In this document: piece after piece, positions 36,077 to 44,158 of the stretch
How the letters are laid out: the number at the start of each line of letters is the position of its first letter
Numbering within the stretch: position 1 is the stretch's first letter
Origin: Verrucomicrobiota bacterium
GTDB lineage: Bacteria > Verrucomicrobiota > Verrucomicrobiia > Verrucomicrobiales > Akkermansiaceae
Reading direction: 5' to 3'
DNA: 64,000 nt
NCBI GenBank assembly: GCA_017301995.1
Contig: JAFLEH010000003.1
Coordinates: 1 to 64,000, forward strand
Notes under the pieces: generated by a model
Database searches by the model: none
Told to the model about the DNA's origin: nothing
The model's input: the letters and a program-made list of their open reading frames with translations, nothing else
Program-made: the position numbers and the translations under genes

Positions 36077-37804
36077 ATGCGTTCCGTCGTCCGAGTTTTC
36101 TCCTATTTGCGCCACTATCCCGGGTTGGCCGCCGCCCAATTGGGGTGCGCGGTGGGTATGACCCTGGCGATTTTCGTGTTTCCGAACGCCACCCGGCACG
36201 TGATCAACGAAATCGTGCCCGATCCGGCCCGCCACGGCGAGTTCGGCTGGTGGATCGCCGTGGCGCTGGCGGGATTCCTCGTCAAGGACGGGCTAAACGC
36301 GGCGCGAATCCTCATCAACAACACCTTCGAGCAGAAGGTGATCTTCGACATCCGCTCGGAGTTGTATGCGAAAATCCAGCGTTTGCCGCTGCGGTGGTTC
36401 GATACACGCAGGACCGGCGACATCATGACGCGGGTGGTGGAGGATGTGACCAATATGGAGCGAGTGCTGATCGACGGCATCGAGCAGGGGTTGGTCGCCG
36501 CGCTTCAGGTGCTCAGCGTGGGGGCGTTCCTATTCTACCTGAATCCGGTGGTGGCCGCGTGGGCGACGCTGCCGGTGCCGCTGCTGGCGGTTTCCGCGTG
36601 GATCTACTCCACCCGCGGCCGCGACCGCTACAAGAACCAGCGCGAGGCATCGTCCGATCTCAATGCGCTTCTGCACGACAACATCTCCGGCGTGCGCCAA
36701 ATCAAGGCCTACGCCGCCGAAACCGCCGAACACGGGCGTTTCAACCGGTTTTCCGACGTCCTGCGGCAAACCACCCTGCGGATGATGCGCTGGTGGGCGA
36801 TCTACTCGCCCGGCATGTCGTTCCTGCGGATGACCGGCTACGTGCTGGTGCTGGCGATGGGCGGACGCGCGGTGATGGACGGCACGCTGAAACACGGGGA
36901 CTTCGTGGGTTTCCTCCTGTTTCTCTCGCTGTTTTACGAGCCGGTGGACCGCCTGAACTCGCTCAACCAGATGATCCTCTCGGGAAAAGCCGCCGCCGAC
37001 CGGGTGTTCCAGATCCTCGATGCGCCCGAAGAGCCGAACGCCACCGAGGGCGAGACGCTCCCGGACAAACTGGCCGGCGAGGTCCGGTTTGAAAACGTTT
37101 CCTTCAATTACCAAGACCAGCCGACGCTGAAAAACGTCGATCTGATCGCCGAGCCGGGCCGGACCGTGGCTCTGGTGGGCACCACCGGCGCGGGAAAAAC
37201 GACGGTGCTTTCGTTGCTCGCCAGATTTTACGAAGTCGGCAGCGGCCGGATCACCATCGACGGACAGGACATTTCCGGCGTTTCCAAAGCCTCGTTGCGG
37301 GAACACTTGGCCTACGTGACCCAGGAGCCGTTCCTGTTCAACGGCACCGTCCGCGAAAACCTGCTGCTGGCCCGGCGCGGCGCGGAGGAAAACGCGTTGT
37401 GGACCGCGCTCGATGCCGCCCACGCCGCGGAATTCGTCCGCGCGCTGCCCAAGGGCCTCGACACCAACGTCGGCGAACGCGGGGTCAAGCTCTCCGGCGG
37501 CGAAAAACAACGGCTTTCGATCGCCCGGGCGCTCCTCAAGGACGCGCCGATCCTGCTGCTCGACGAGGCCACGGCGTCGGTGGATTCGGAAACCGAGCGC
37601 CTGATCCAGGATGCGCTGGACCACCTGATGGCCAACCGCACCGCGTTTGTCATCGCCCACCGGCTTTCCACCATCCAGAACGCGGACGTGATCTACGTGC
37701 TGGAACGCGGCGAGGTGATAGAAACCGGCACCCACGACGAACTGCTGGCCCGCGACGGAAAATACGCCGAACTCTGCCGCAAGAGCTTTTTGGACAAAGA
37801 GTGA
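36077..37804 (+). CDS. ABC exporter, MsbA-like (fused permease and ATPase)
   Basis: 575 residues from ATG 36077 (MRSVVRVFSYLRHYPG); a frame opening 48 bp earlier is less likely. Six-helix type I exporter domain (about 1-320; FDTRRTGDIMTRVVEDV is the family coupling-region motif), then the ATPase: Walker A GTTGAGKTT, Q-loop VTQEPFLFNG, signature LSGGEKQRL, Walker B ILLLDEATAS, H-loop AHRLS. Likely flips a lipid, lipid A precursor or drug as a homodimer. A candidate promoter TTGAAA-N18-TTTACA begins near 36013. Confidence 0.88.
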   Translation: MRSVVRVFSYLRHYPGLAAAQLGCAVGMTLAIFVFPNATRHVINEIVPDPARHGEFGWWIAVALAGFLVKDGLNAARILINNTFEQKVIFDIRSELYAKIQRLPLRWFDTRRTGDIMTRVVEDVTNMERVLIDGIEQGLVAALQVLSVGAFLFYLNPVVAAWATLPVPLLAVSAWIYSTRGRDRYKNQREASSDLNALLHDNISGVRQIKAYAAETAEHGRFNRFSDVLRQTTLRMMRWWAIYSPGMSFLRMTGYVLVLAMGGRAVMDGTLKHGDFVGFLLFLSLFYEPVDRLNSLNQMILSGKAAADRVFQILDAPEEPNATEGETLPDKLAGEVRFENVSFNYQDQPTLKNVDLIAEPGRTVALVGTTGAGKTTVLSLLARFYEVGSGRITIDGQDISGVSKASLREHLAYVTQEPFLFNGTVRENLLLARRGAEENALWTALDAAHAAEFVRALPKGLDTNVGERGVKLSGGEKQRLSIARALLKDAPILLLDEATASVDSETERLIQDALDHLMANRTAFVIAHRLSTIQNADVIYVLERGEVIETGTHDELLARDGKYAELCRKSFLDKE

Positions 37805-37852
37805 CGGATTGGTTTCTTGCATATTTTGCGACAGGTGCTAACCTGCGCGTCC

Positions 37853-39058
37853 ATGACAACGACGACCGCCCCACTGCCGGATTACCTAGAGGAAGAGATC
37901 TTGCTGCACCCCGAACGCCGGAAATTTCCGGAATTCGACGCCGCCCGTTTGTTGCGCACCGTTTTCGAGCCCACCGAAGGCTGCCGGGTGTGCATTCTCG
38001 TGGATTTCGATGATCCGCAGCCGCTGATCAAGGATTTCGCGTTCCTCTCGCACGACGGTTTCCCAATCCAGAAACGCGCCCACGAGCATTTCTATCAGGC
38101 ACTGAAAGACCGCGTGATGTCGGAACTCGGGATGTCCGGCGGCGAGATGTTCGCCTACAAAATGACCTACGGCTCCAACCTCGACCTGGCCGACGAGGTT
38201 TGGGATACCGCCGGAAACCCGCTGTCATTCGACCGCGACATCTATCCGAACTACGACATTATCCTCTGCATCTCCACGTTTTCCGCCACCGCGCCGCTCA
38301 CCGCCAAGGCCAAGGAATTCGGCTTCCGTGGCGCGACCATGCACGGGCTCAACGACGTGATCCTCTCGTCGGGCCTCGCGGTGGACTACATCGAGGTCTC
38401 GCGCGATGCCGAGAAACTGCGCCTCGCCCTGACCAAAGCGGACTCGGTGGAGATCGACTTCGAATTGGAGGATGGCCGGATCCTAACCGCATGGCTTGGC
38501 CTCAACGGCCAGGAGGCGCAAAAATCCCACGGATTGTGCCACGGTAAGACGCCGGACATCGCCAACCTGCCCGCCGGCGAGGTGTACTTCGTGCCGGTGG
38601 ACGCCCGCGGCCATTTCCCGATGAAATACGAGGACGGCACGCTGGGAGTGCTGGACGTCGAAAACCGCTGCATCGTGCGCTCCACCCTGATCGAAGGAAA
38701 TCCGGAAACCATCGCGGCGCACAACGCCCGGCTCGCGGATGATCCGATGACCGGCACGCTCGGCGAACTCGGTTTCGGCACCCAGGTGCTCCCGGTTTCC
38801 GGCGCGGATATCCAGGACGAAAAGGTGCTGGGCACCTGCCACATGGCCACCGGACGCGACGACCATCTCGGCGGCGACATCGTGCCCTCGATGTTCAAAA
38901 AACACGAGAATTCGACCCACGACGACATCCTCTTCGCGCCTCACAAGACGCCGAATTTCAACATCCGCCAGGTGCGCATGCATCGCGGCGGCAAAACCGA
39001 GATCCTGATCGAGAATTTCCGGCCCTGCGCCTATCTGATGGATGCACTTACCGCCTGA
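37853..39058 (+). CDS. M29-like aminopeptidase family protein
   Basis: 401 residues from ATG 37853 (MTTTTAPLPDYLEEEIL). The second half matches the thermophilic metalloprotease (aminopeptidase T, M29) pattern: GELGFGTQVLPVSGADIQDEKVLGTCHMATGRDDHLGGD and NSTHDDILF, which include the Glu, Glu, His, Asp metal ligands of that family. The N-terminal half is less familiar (CRVCILVDFDDPQPLIKDFAFL). No signal peptide, so cytoplasmic. The last 17 bp overlap the OvoA-type methyltransferase gene, implying co-translation. A TTGCAT box lies about 35 bp upstream. Confidence 0.65.
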   Translation: MTTTTAPLPDYLEEEILLHPERRKFPEFDAARLLRTVFEPTEGCRVCILVDFDDPQPLIKDFAFLSHDGFPIQKRAHEHFYQALKDRVMSELGMSGGEMFAYKMTYGSNLDLADEVWDTAGNPLSFDRDIYPNYDIILCISTFSATAPLTAKAKEFGFRGATMHGLNDVILSSGLAVDYIEVSRDAEKLRLALTKADSVEIDFELEDGRILTAWLGLNGQEAQKSHGLCHGKTPDIANLPAGEVYFVPVDARGHFPMKYEDGTLGVLDVENRCIVRSTLIEGNPETIAAHNARLADDPMTGTLGELGFGTQVLPVSGADIQDEKVLGTCHMATGRDDHLGGDIVPSMFKKHENSTHDDILFAPHKTPNFNIRQVRMHRGGKTEILIENFRPCAYLMDALTA

Positions 39059-39818
39059 TATCTACGAGTCCGGGCGGCTGCTGGACGAATACCTGCTGTT
39101 CCATTACGGCTCCGCCGGGGAAATCCTGCCGGCGCTGGATGGTGGCGACTCTCGCCCGCCATGGCTCGCCGCGATGGAACCGGCGCTGGGTTTCCCGGTT
39201 AGAACGGCGGCGTGGTTCGGGCCAGACACCGCCGGCTCCGCGCTGGATCTCGGGTGCGCCGTCGGACGCTCGTCATTCGAGCTTTCCCTCCGGTGCGAAC
39301 GGGTGCTGGGCGTGGACTTCTCCCATTCGTTCGTCCGCGCCGCCATCCACCTGCGCGAAGGAGGCCGACTCCCCTATCGGCGTCACGACGAGGGTCACGG
39401 ATTCACCGAATTGACCGCATCCGCGCCTCCGGACGCCCGTCCGGAGCGGGTGGCCTTCGAACAGGGCGACGCGATGAACCTGCGCCCGGACATCGGCGTG
39501 TTCGACCGCGTTCACGCCGCCAACCTGCTGTGCCGCCTGCCCGATCCGGTCAGGCTGTTGGATCGGCTGCCCGAGTTGGTTAGACCGGGTGGCGAACTGG
39601 TGCTTGCCACACCCTGCACCTGGCTGGAGGAGTTCACTCCGCCGGACGCCTGGCCCGCGGGAAGCACCTTCGACTGGCTGCGGGGCAGACTCGGAAGTTC
39701 GTTCGACCTCCTGCGGTCCGGACACGAGCCGTTTCTCATCCGGGAAACGGCGAGGAAATTCCAGTTCACGCTGTCCCAAGTGTCGCTCTGGCGGCGGAGT
39801 GAAAGAAATCGCATGTAG
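39042..39818 (+). CDS. Putative 4-mercaptohistidine N1-methyltransferase (OvoA C-terminal type)
   Basis: 258 residues. The start YESGRLLDEYLLFHYG is the hallmark of the ovothiol methyltransferase domain (OvoA C-terminal, TIGR04345-type). SAM-binding ALDLGCAVGRSSFELS, acidic GVDFS, and VRPGGELVLATPCTW are visible. In many bacteria this is the C-terminal part of OvoA, fused to the 5-histidylcysteine sulfoxide synthase. Here it is separate and no synthase is in the window. It would methylate the imidazole N1 (pi) of 4-thiohistidine. The stop codon lies inside a palindromic repeat. Confidence 0.75.
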   Translation: MHLPPDIYESGRLLDEYLLFHYGSAGEILPALDGGDSRPPWLAAMEPALGFPVRTAAWFGPDTAGSALDLGCAVGRSSFELSLRCERVLGVDFSHSFVRAAIHLREGGRLPYRRHDEGHGFTELTASAPPDARPERVAFEQGDAMNLRPDIGVFDRVHAANLLCRLPDPVRLLDRLPELVRPGGELVLATPCTWLEEFTPPDAWPAGSTFDWLRGRLGSSFDLLRSGHEPFLIRETARKFQFTLSQVSLWRRSERNRM

Positions 39819-39884
39819 CGGCGCTCTACGAGCGTCGGAGCGCAAGAACAAGCCGGTCAGCGACGGTCACAGACCGCCGCTACA
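39814..39884. repeat. Palindromic REP-like element with 10-bp terminal inverted repeats
   Basis: 71 bp between the methyltransferase and recQ. It begins TGTAGCGGCG and ends CGCCGCTACA, perfect inverted arms, with two inner hairpin-like halves (GCGCTC...GAGCGTCGGAGCGC and the GGTCAGCGACGGTC portion). The first arm contains the methyltransferase stop codon. No other copy occurs in the window. Confidence 0.75.
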
Positions 39885-39958
39885 GGATGCCGCCGCACCA
39901 TACCGCAGGTGTTTTTCCTTGGCCGCGGCATTGGGGAGGATAGATTTCCCGCAGACCG

Positions 39959-41884
39959 ATGAACGCCGATCCCGTCCTTGAAACCCTCCGCTCCCGCTTC
40001 GGCGTGGAGGGGTTCCGCGGCGGACAGGAGGCGGTGGTGAGACGGGTGCTGGACGGCGGTTCGGCACTGGCGGTGTTTCCCACCGGGGCGGGAAAATCGC
40101 TGTGCTATCAACTTCCGGCGCTGCTGCTGGACGGGCTCACCCTGGTGGTCAGCCCGCTGATCGCGCTGATGACCGATCAGGTGGAGAAACTCCGTTCGCT
40201 GGGCATCGGCGCGGCCAGGATCGACTCGACGCTTGCCGACGACGAGGTGGAGGCGGTATTTGGCGGACTGGAAGATGGCTCGCTCAAATTGTTATATGTT
40301 TCTCCGGAAAGATTGGCTTCCTCGGCGTTCCGCAAGCGGCTGCGGGGAGTGCCGCTGGCGCTGCTGGCGGTGGACGAGGCGCACTGCGTTTCCGAATGGG
40401 GCCACAATTTCCGGCCGGACTATCTGAAACTGGCCGCGCTCGCCCGCCGGATGCGCGTGCCTAGGATTCTCGCCCTAACCGCAACGGCCACGTCCGCCGT
40501 CGCCAGGGACATCCGCCGCGAGTTCCGGATCCCGCGGGAAGGCGCGTTCCACATGCCGATCGCCAGACCGAACCTGCGCCTTTCGGTTTCCGCGTGTGAC
40601 GTGGACGACAAAGACGCGCGCTTGATCGAATTGCTCCGGGAGATCGAGGGTCCGGTGATCGTGTATGCCACCACCCGCCACGATACCGAGCGGATCACGG
40701 CGATGCTCCAGCGCCTCGGGTTTTCCGCGCGGGTCTATCACGCCGGCTGCGATCCGGCGGAACGGATGGCGGCGCAGGAGGCGTTCATGCGCAACACCAC
40801 GCGGGTCATCGTGGCGACGATCGCGTTCGGCATGGGCGTGGACAAGCCGGACATCCGGGCGGTGATCCACTATCAATTGCCGAAATGCATTGAGGGCTAT
40901 TGCCAGGAAACCGGCCGCGCCGGTCGCGACGGACTGCCGTCCCGCTGCGAGCTTCTGGCAAGCCCGGAAGACACGCTCGCGCTCGGGAATTTCATCCACG
41001 GTGCCACACCATCGCCGCAAGGCCTGCGGAATCTGTTGGACCGACTGCTGCGCCTGGCGGCGCCCGGCAAGTCGTTCGCCGTCTCGCCCTACGATCTGTC
41101 ACTGGCCAATGACATGCGCGAGGAAACGGTGGAAACCGTGCTCGCCTATCTGGAATTGGCCGGCGTGATCGAACGCGCGGGATCCTATCATGACCTGCTG
41201 CGGGTCGCCCCGGTCCGGTCGCTGGAACATATCCTAACCGGCCGACGCGGACGCGAGCGCAAGCTGCTGGCGGGGCTGTTCGGGATGGCATCCGGATACC
41301 GCGGCGAACTGCGGTTTCCCCTGACCGAAATGGCGGCGGAAACCGGCGTCTCCCGGCAGAAGATCGCCGATCTGGTGGAAGCACTCGCCGTGGCCGGGGA
41401 AATCCGGATCGTCAAACGGGGACTGCGGGTGATCTATCAGACAAACCCGCGCTGGGATGGCGCGGTCGGCCCGGTGGCCGACGAAATCGCCCGCAAGTTC
41501 GGCAACCGCGCGCGATTCGAGCACGGACGGATCGACTCGATCACGGATTTCGTCCGCACCCGCCGCTGCCGGGCGGTCCATCTGGCGGAGTATTTCGGCG
41601 TCAGGAATGCCGGGCGCTGCGGCACCTGCGACCGCTGCCGGGGCGAACCACCGGTGAAGTTTCCGCCGCTCGCCGGATCGGTTCCGGATCCGGACGGTTG
41701 GGCCCGGATGCGGGCCTTGCGCGACGAACGGCATCCGTCGCTGGACACTCCGCGGCAGTTGGCCCGCTTTCTGTGCGGCATCCCCAGTCCCGCCGCGACC
41801 AAGGCCGGTCTCAATGCGAGACCGGAGTTCGGCATGTGGAGGGATCGGCCGTTCGCAAGCGTATTGGAATATATCGGCGCGTGA
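39959..41884 (+). CDS. recQ: ATP-dependent DNA helicase RecQ
   Basis: 641 residues. Superfamily 2 3'-5' helicase for recombination and replication repair. Motifs: VFPTGAGKSLCYQLPAL (I), VVSPLIALMTDQV (Ia), VDEAHCVSEWGHNFRP (II), LALTATAT (III), VIVYATTRHDTE (IV), VIVATIAFGMGVDKPDIRAV (V), QETGRAGRDG (VI). A zinc site (CGTCDRC) and a wing-like RQC region follow at about 430-570. There is no HRDC; the C-terminal 60 residues are a short RecQ-type tail. Monocistronic. Confidence 0.92.
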   Translation: MNADPVLETLRSRFGVEGFRGGQEAVVRRVLDGGSALAVFPTGAGKSLCYQLPALLLDGLTLVVSPLIALMTDQVEKLRSLGIGAARIDSTLADDEVEAVFGGLEDGSLKLLYVSPERLASSAFRKRLRGVPLALLAVDEAHCVSEWGHNFRPDYLKLAALARRMRVPRILALTATATSAVARDIRREFRIPREGAFHMPIARPNLRLSVSACDVDDKDARLIELLREIEGPVIVYATTRHDTERITAMLQRLGFSARVYHAGCDPAERMAAQEAFMRNTTRVIVATIAFGMGVDKPDIRAVIHYQLPKCIEGYCQETGRAGRDGLPSRCELLASPEDTLALGNFIHGATPSPQGLRNLLDRLLRLAAPGKSFAVSPYDLSLANDMREETVETVLAYLELAGVIERAGSYHDLLRVAPVRSLEHILTGRRGRERKLLAGLFGMASGYRGELRFPLTEMAAETGVSRQKIADLVEALAVAGEIRIVKRGLRVIYQTNPRWDGAVGPVADEIARKFGNRARFEHGRIDSITDFVRTRRCRAVHLAEYFGVRNAGRCGTCDRCRGEPPVKFPPLAGSVPDPDGWARMRALRDERHPSLDTPRQLARFLCGIPSPAATKAGLNARPEFGMWRDRPFASVLEYIGA

Positions 41885-41931
41885 AAACATCCGAACACCG
41901 GAAATGGCTTCCACCTTCGGATTCGCCCGCC

Positions 41932-42675
41932 CTATTTTGCCTGATAGGTCGTGCCAAGCTTGGTGAGTTCCCTACCATCATCGGTCTTTTTCCACAGCGC
42001 GCCGGGTTGGCCGTCGGGGCAGGTGAAATAGGAGTACCGTTCCACCTTGTTATGTTTTTCGACAATCTTGAATGCCTGTTCGGCGAACTTGTCCTTGTCG
42101 CCGCCGGCATAGTAGGCATTGAACTCGGTCACCCAGATCGGCCGGCGCCATTTCTTCGCCAATTCGTCGATCCAGCGCTCGAAATCACCTGGGTTGGCGC
42201 TGCGATACCAATGGACGGCGATGAAATCCACCCGGAGCTTCTTCTTTTTCACTCCCTCCATGAACTTGTCGAGCCAAGCCATGCCCTTGTTGTCGGATGA
42301 CGGCGCCGGGCTGCCGAGCCGCAGTCCGGTGGCCTCCAGCTGGGGCCACAGTTCGAGCGCGTCCTCCACGCTCAGGTTGCCTTGGTCGCCGCGCTCCGGT
42401 TCGTTGAAACCCAACAGCACCTTGGCCCCGCTCTCCTTGATCCGGCCGAGGGTCTCCGGATTGACGTGCTGGCGACCCTTGACCATCGGCACGAACTCCA
42501 ACCCTTCGGACGACTTGCCGTCGGGGCCCCAATTGTAAAACCACACGGCTTTCAGCTCGGTGGCGTCGCCGGACGACCCGCCCCAACCCTTTTTCACGGA
42601 AATCCTGTCCTTGGCCGCGGCGGAAACCACCATGCCCAGAACGATCAACAGACGGAGAAACGAACGCGTTTTCAT
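41932..42675 (-). CDS. Asl1-like glycoside hydrolase (GH128-type)
   Basis: 247 residues from ATG 42675 (MKTRSFLRLLIVLGMVVSAAAK, a signal peptide). TIM-barrel Asl1-like hydrolase: KAVWFYNWGPDG, VLLGFNEPERGDQ (acid/base Glu), DFIAVHWYR and WVTEFNAYYAG (nucleophile Glu). Fungal and bacterial relatives cleave beta-1,3-glucan (GH128). It is divergently oriented to the Yej-like transporter. A longer upstream frame has an Arg-rich N-terminus and is not the start. Confidence 0.82.
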   Translation of the reverse strand: MKTRSFLRLLIVLGMVVSAAAKDRISVKKGWGGSSGDATELKAVWFYNWGPDGKSSEGLEFVPMVKGRQHVNPETLGRIKESGAKVLLGFNEPERGDQGNLSVEDALELWPQLEATGLRLGSPAPSSDNKGMAWLDKFMEGVKKKKLRVDFIAVHWYRSANPGDFERWIDELAKKWRRPIWVTEFNAYYAGGDKDKFAEQAFKIVEKHNKVERYSYFTCPDGQPGALWKKTDDGRELTKLGTTYQAK

Positions 42676-42812
42676 CGGAGACCCGAGGATGGCCGCTCGC
42701 GCATCGCCCGGCAAGCGGAAACGGGATGGCGATTCGGAAGGATCGCGGGGAAACCTTCTCCCGCTCCGGGCTTGCATGGGCCGCCGGTTCGGGTAAAACC
42801 TTTCCTTCCCCC

Positions 42813-44156
42813 GTGCTGAAGTATTTCATCCGCCGCCTGCTGCTGATCCCCCCCACCCTGCTGGGGATCACGCTGCTTGTCTTCGCGATCACGCGGTTCA
42901 TGCCCGGCGGCCCCGGTGAGAAAATGCTCCAACAGGCGGCCAAGGGCGCCGACCAGGGCGGCAAACGCGGGGCCTCCACCGAGTCCCACAGCGGCCTCAA
43001 CGAGGACCAGCTCGAGGAAATCGAAGAGCAATACGGGTTGGACAAGCCGATTCTAACCGGATACGCCCAGTGGCTGGGCGTCTGGCCACGGGAGAGCCGA
43101 CTTTCCAAGGCCGAGTTCGGTGGCAGCGACGACGAACGGATCGATTCCGGATCCGACGCCGACAATTCCGCGATGGTGGTTCTGCGAGGCGACGGCAGGG
43201 CGGTTAGGGTGACCCGCGCCGGCGGCAGGATCGCCTCCGCGGTGTTTGCGGACAACGGGAAACCGGTGGATTCAGAGGGCTGGAAAGTCCGCTACGAAAC
43301 CGCCGCCGACCGCGAGGCGCGCTTCCGCAAGCGCAACGGAAACGACGAAGAACCGCCGTCCTACGCGGATCGCGCGGTCGTGTTCAAAACCCGTGTCAGC
43401 GGCCTGTTCCAGGGCGACTTGGGAACCTCCACCTCGTTCAACGAACCGGTGCTCGGCCTGATCCTCGCCCGCATGCCGATCGCGGTGTATTTCGGCCTCC
43501 TAACCGCCATCATCACCTACGCCGTCTGCCTGCCGCTGGGCGTGGTCAAGGCGCTGCGCCACCGCACTTTCATGGACTCGGCAAGTTCGGTGCTGGTTTT
43601 CGTCGGGTATTCGATCCCCGGATTCGCGCTGGGCGCCATCCTGCTGGTGCATTTCGGCGCCCGTCTGCATTGGTTCCCTCTGTTCGGCCTGACCAGCCCG
43701 GATTTCGCGGATCTCGACGCCTGGGGCAAGGTGAAGGATCTGACGCACCACACGGTGCTGCCGCTGAGTTGTTATGTGATCGGCGCGTTCGCGATGCTGA
43801 CCATGCTCACCAAGAACAATCTGATGGACAATCTGGCCGCCGACTACGTGCGCACCGCGGTGGCCAAGGGTGTGAGCTACCGCCGCGCGGTGTTCGGCCA
43901 CGCGTTCCGCAACTCGATGATCCCCGTGGCCACCAGCCTCGGCAGCCTGCTGGAGATTTTCATCTGTGGGTCGCTGCTGGTGGAAACGGTGTTCGACATC
44001 CAGGGCTTCGGGTTGCTGCAGTTCCAGGCGGTGGTCGGCCGGGACTCGAATATCATCATGGGCACGCTGGTGATCGAGGCTTTCCTGATGTTGTTGGGCC
44101 ACGTCGTTTCGGACGTGATCGTCGCCATGGTGGACCCGCGGATCAAATTCGAGTGA
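42813..44156 (+). CDS. Peptide ABC transporter permease, YejB/OppB-like, with long insert
   Basis: 447 residues from a GTG at 42813 (VLKYFIRRLLLIPPTLLGITLLVF, the usual start of this family); an upstream ATG adds an odd N-terminus. First helix, FAITRFMPGGPGEKML, then an unusual hydrophilic insert of about 150 residues (about 50-210; GGKRGASTE..., LDKPILTGYAQWLG) before the family LGTSTSFNEPVLGLILARMP. Six helices in total, and the coupling loop AKGVSYRRAVFGHAFRNSMIPVATSLGSL. First gene of a three-gene operon with the next two. Confidence 0.82.
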   Translation: MLKYFIRRLLLIPPTLLGITLLVFAITRFMPGGPGEKMLQQAAKGADQGGKRGASTESHSGLNEDQLEEIEEQYGLDKPILTGYAQWLGVWPRESRLSKAEFGGSDDERIDSGSDADNSAMVVLRGDGRAVRVTRAGGRIASAVFADNGKPVDSEGWKVRYETAADREARFRKRNGNDEEPPSYADRAVVFKTRVSGLFQGDLGTSTSFNEPVLGLILARMPIAVYFGLLTAIITYAVCLPLGVVKALRHRTFMDSASSVLVFVGYSIPGFALGAILLVHFGARLHWFPLFGLTSPDFADLDAWGKVKDLTHHTVLPLSCYVIGAFAMLTMLTKNNLMDNLAADYVRTAVAKGVSYRRAVFGHAFRNSMIPVATSLGSLLEIFICGSLLVETVFDIQGFGLLQFQAVVGRDSNIIMGTLVIEAFLMLLGHVVSDVIVAMVDPRIKFE

Positions 44157-44158
44157 GC

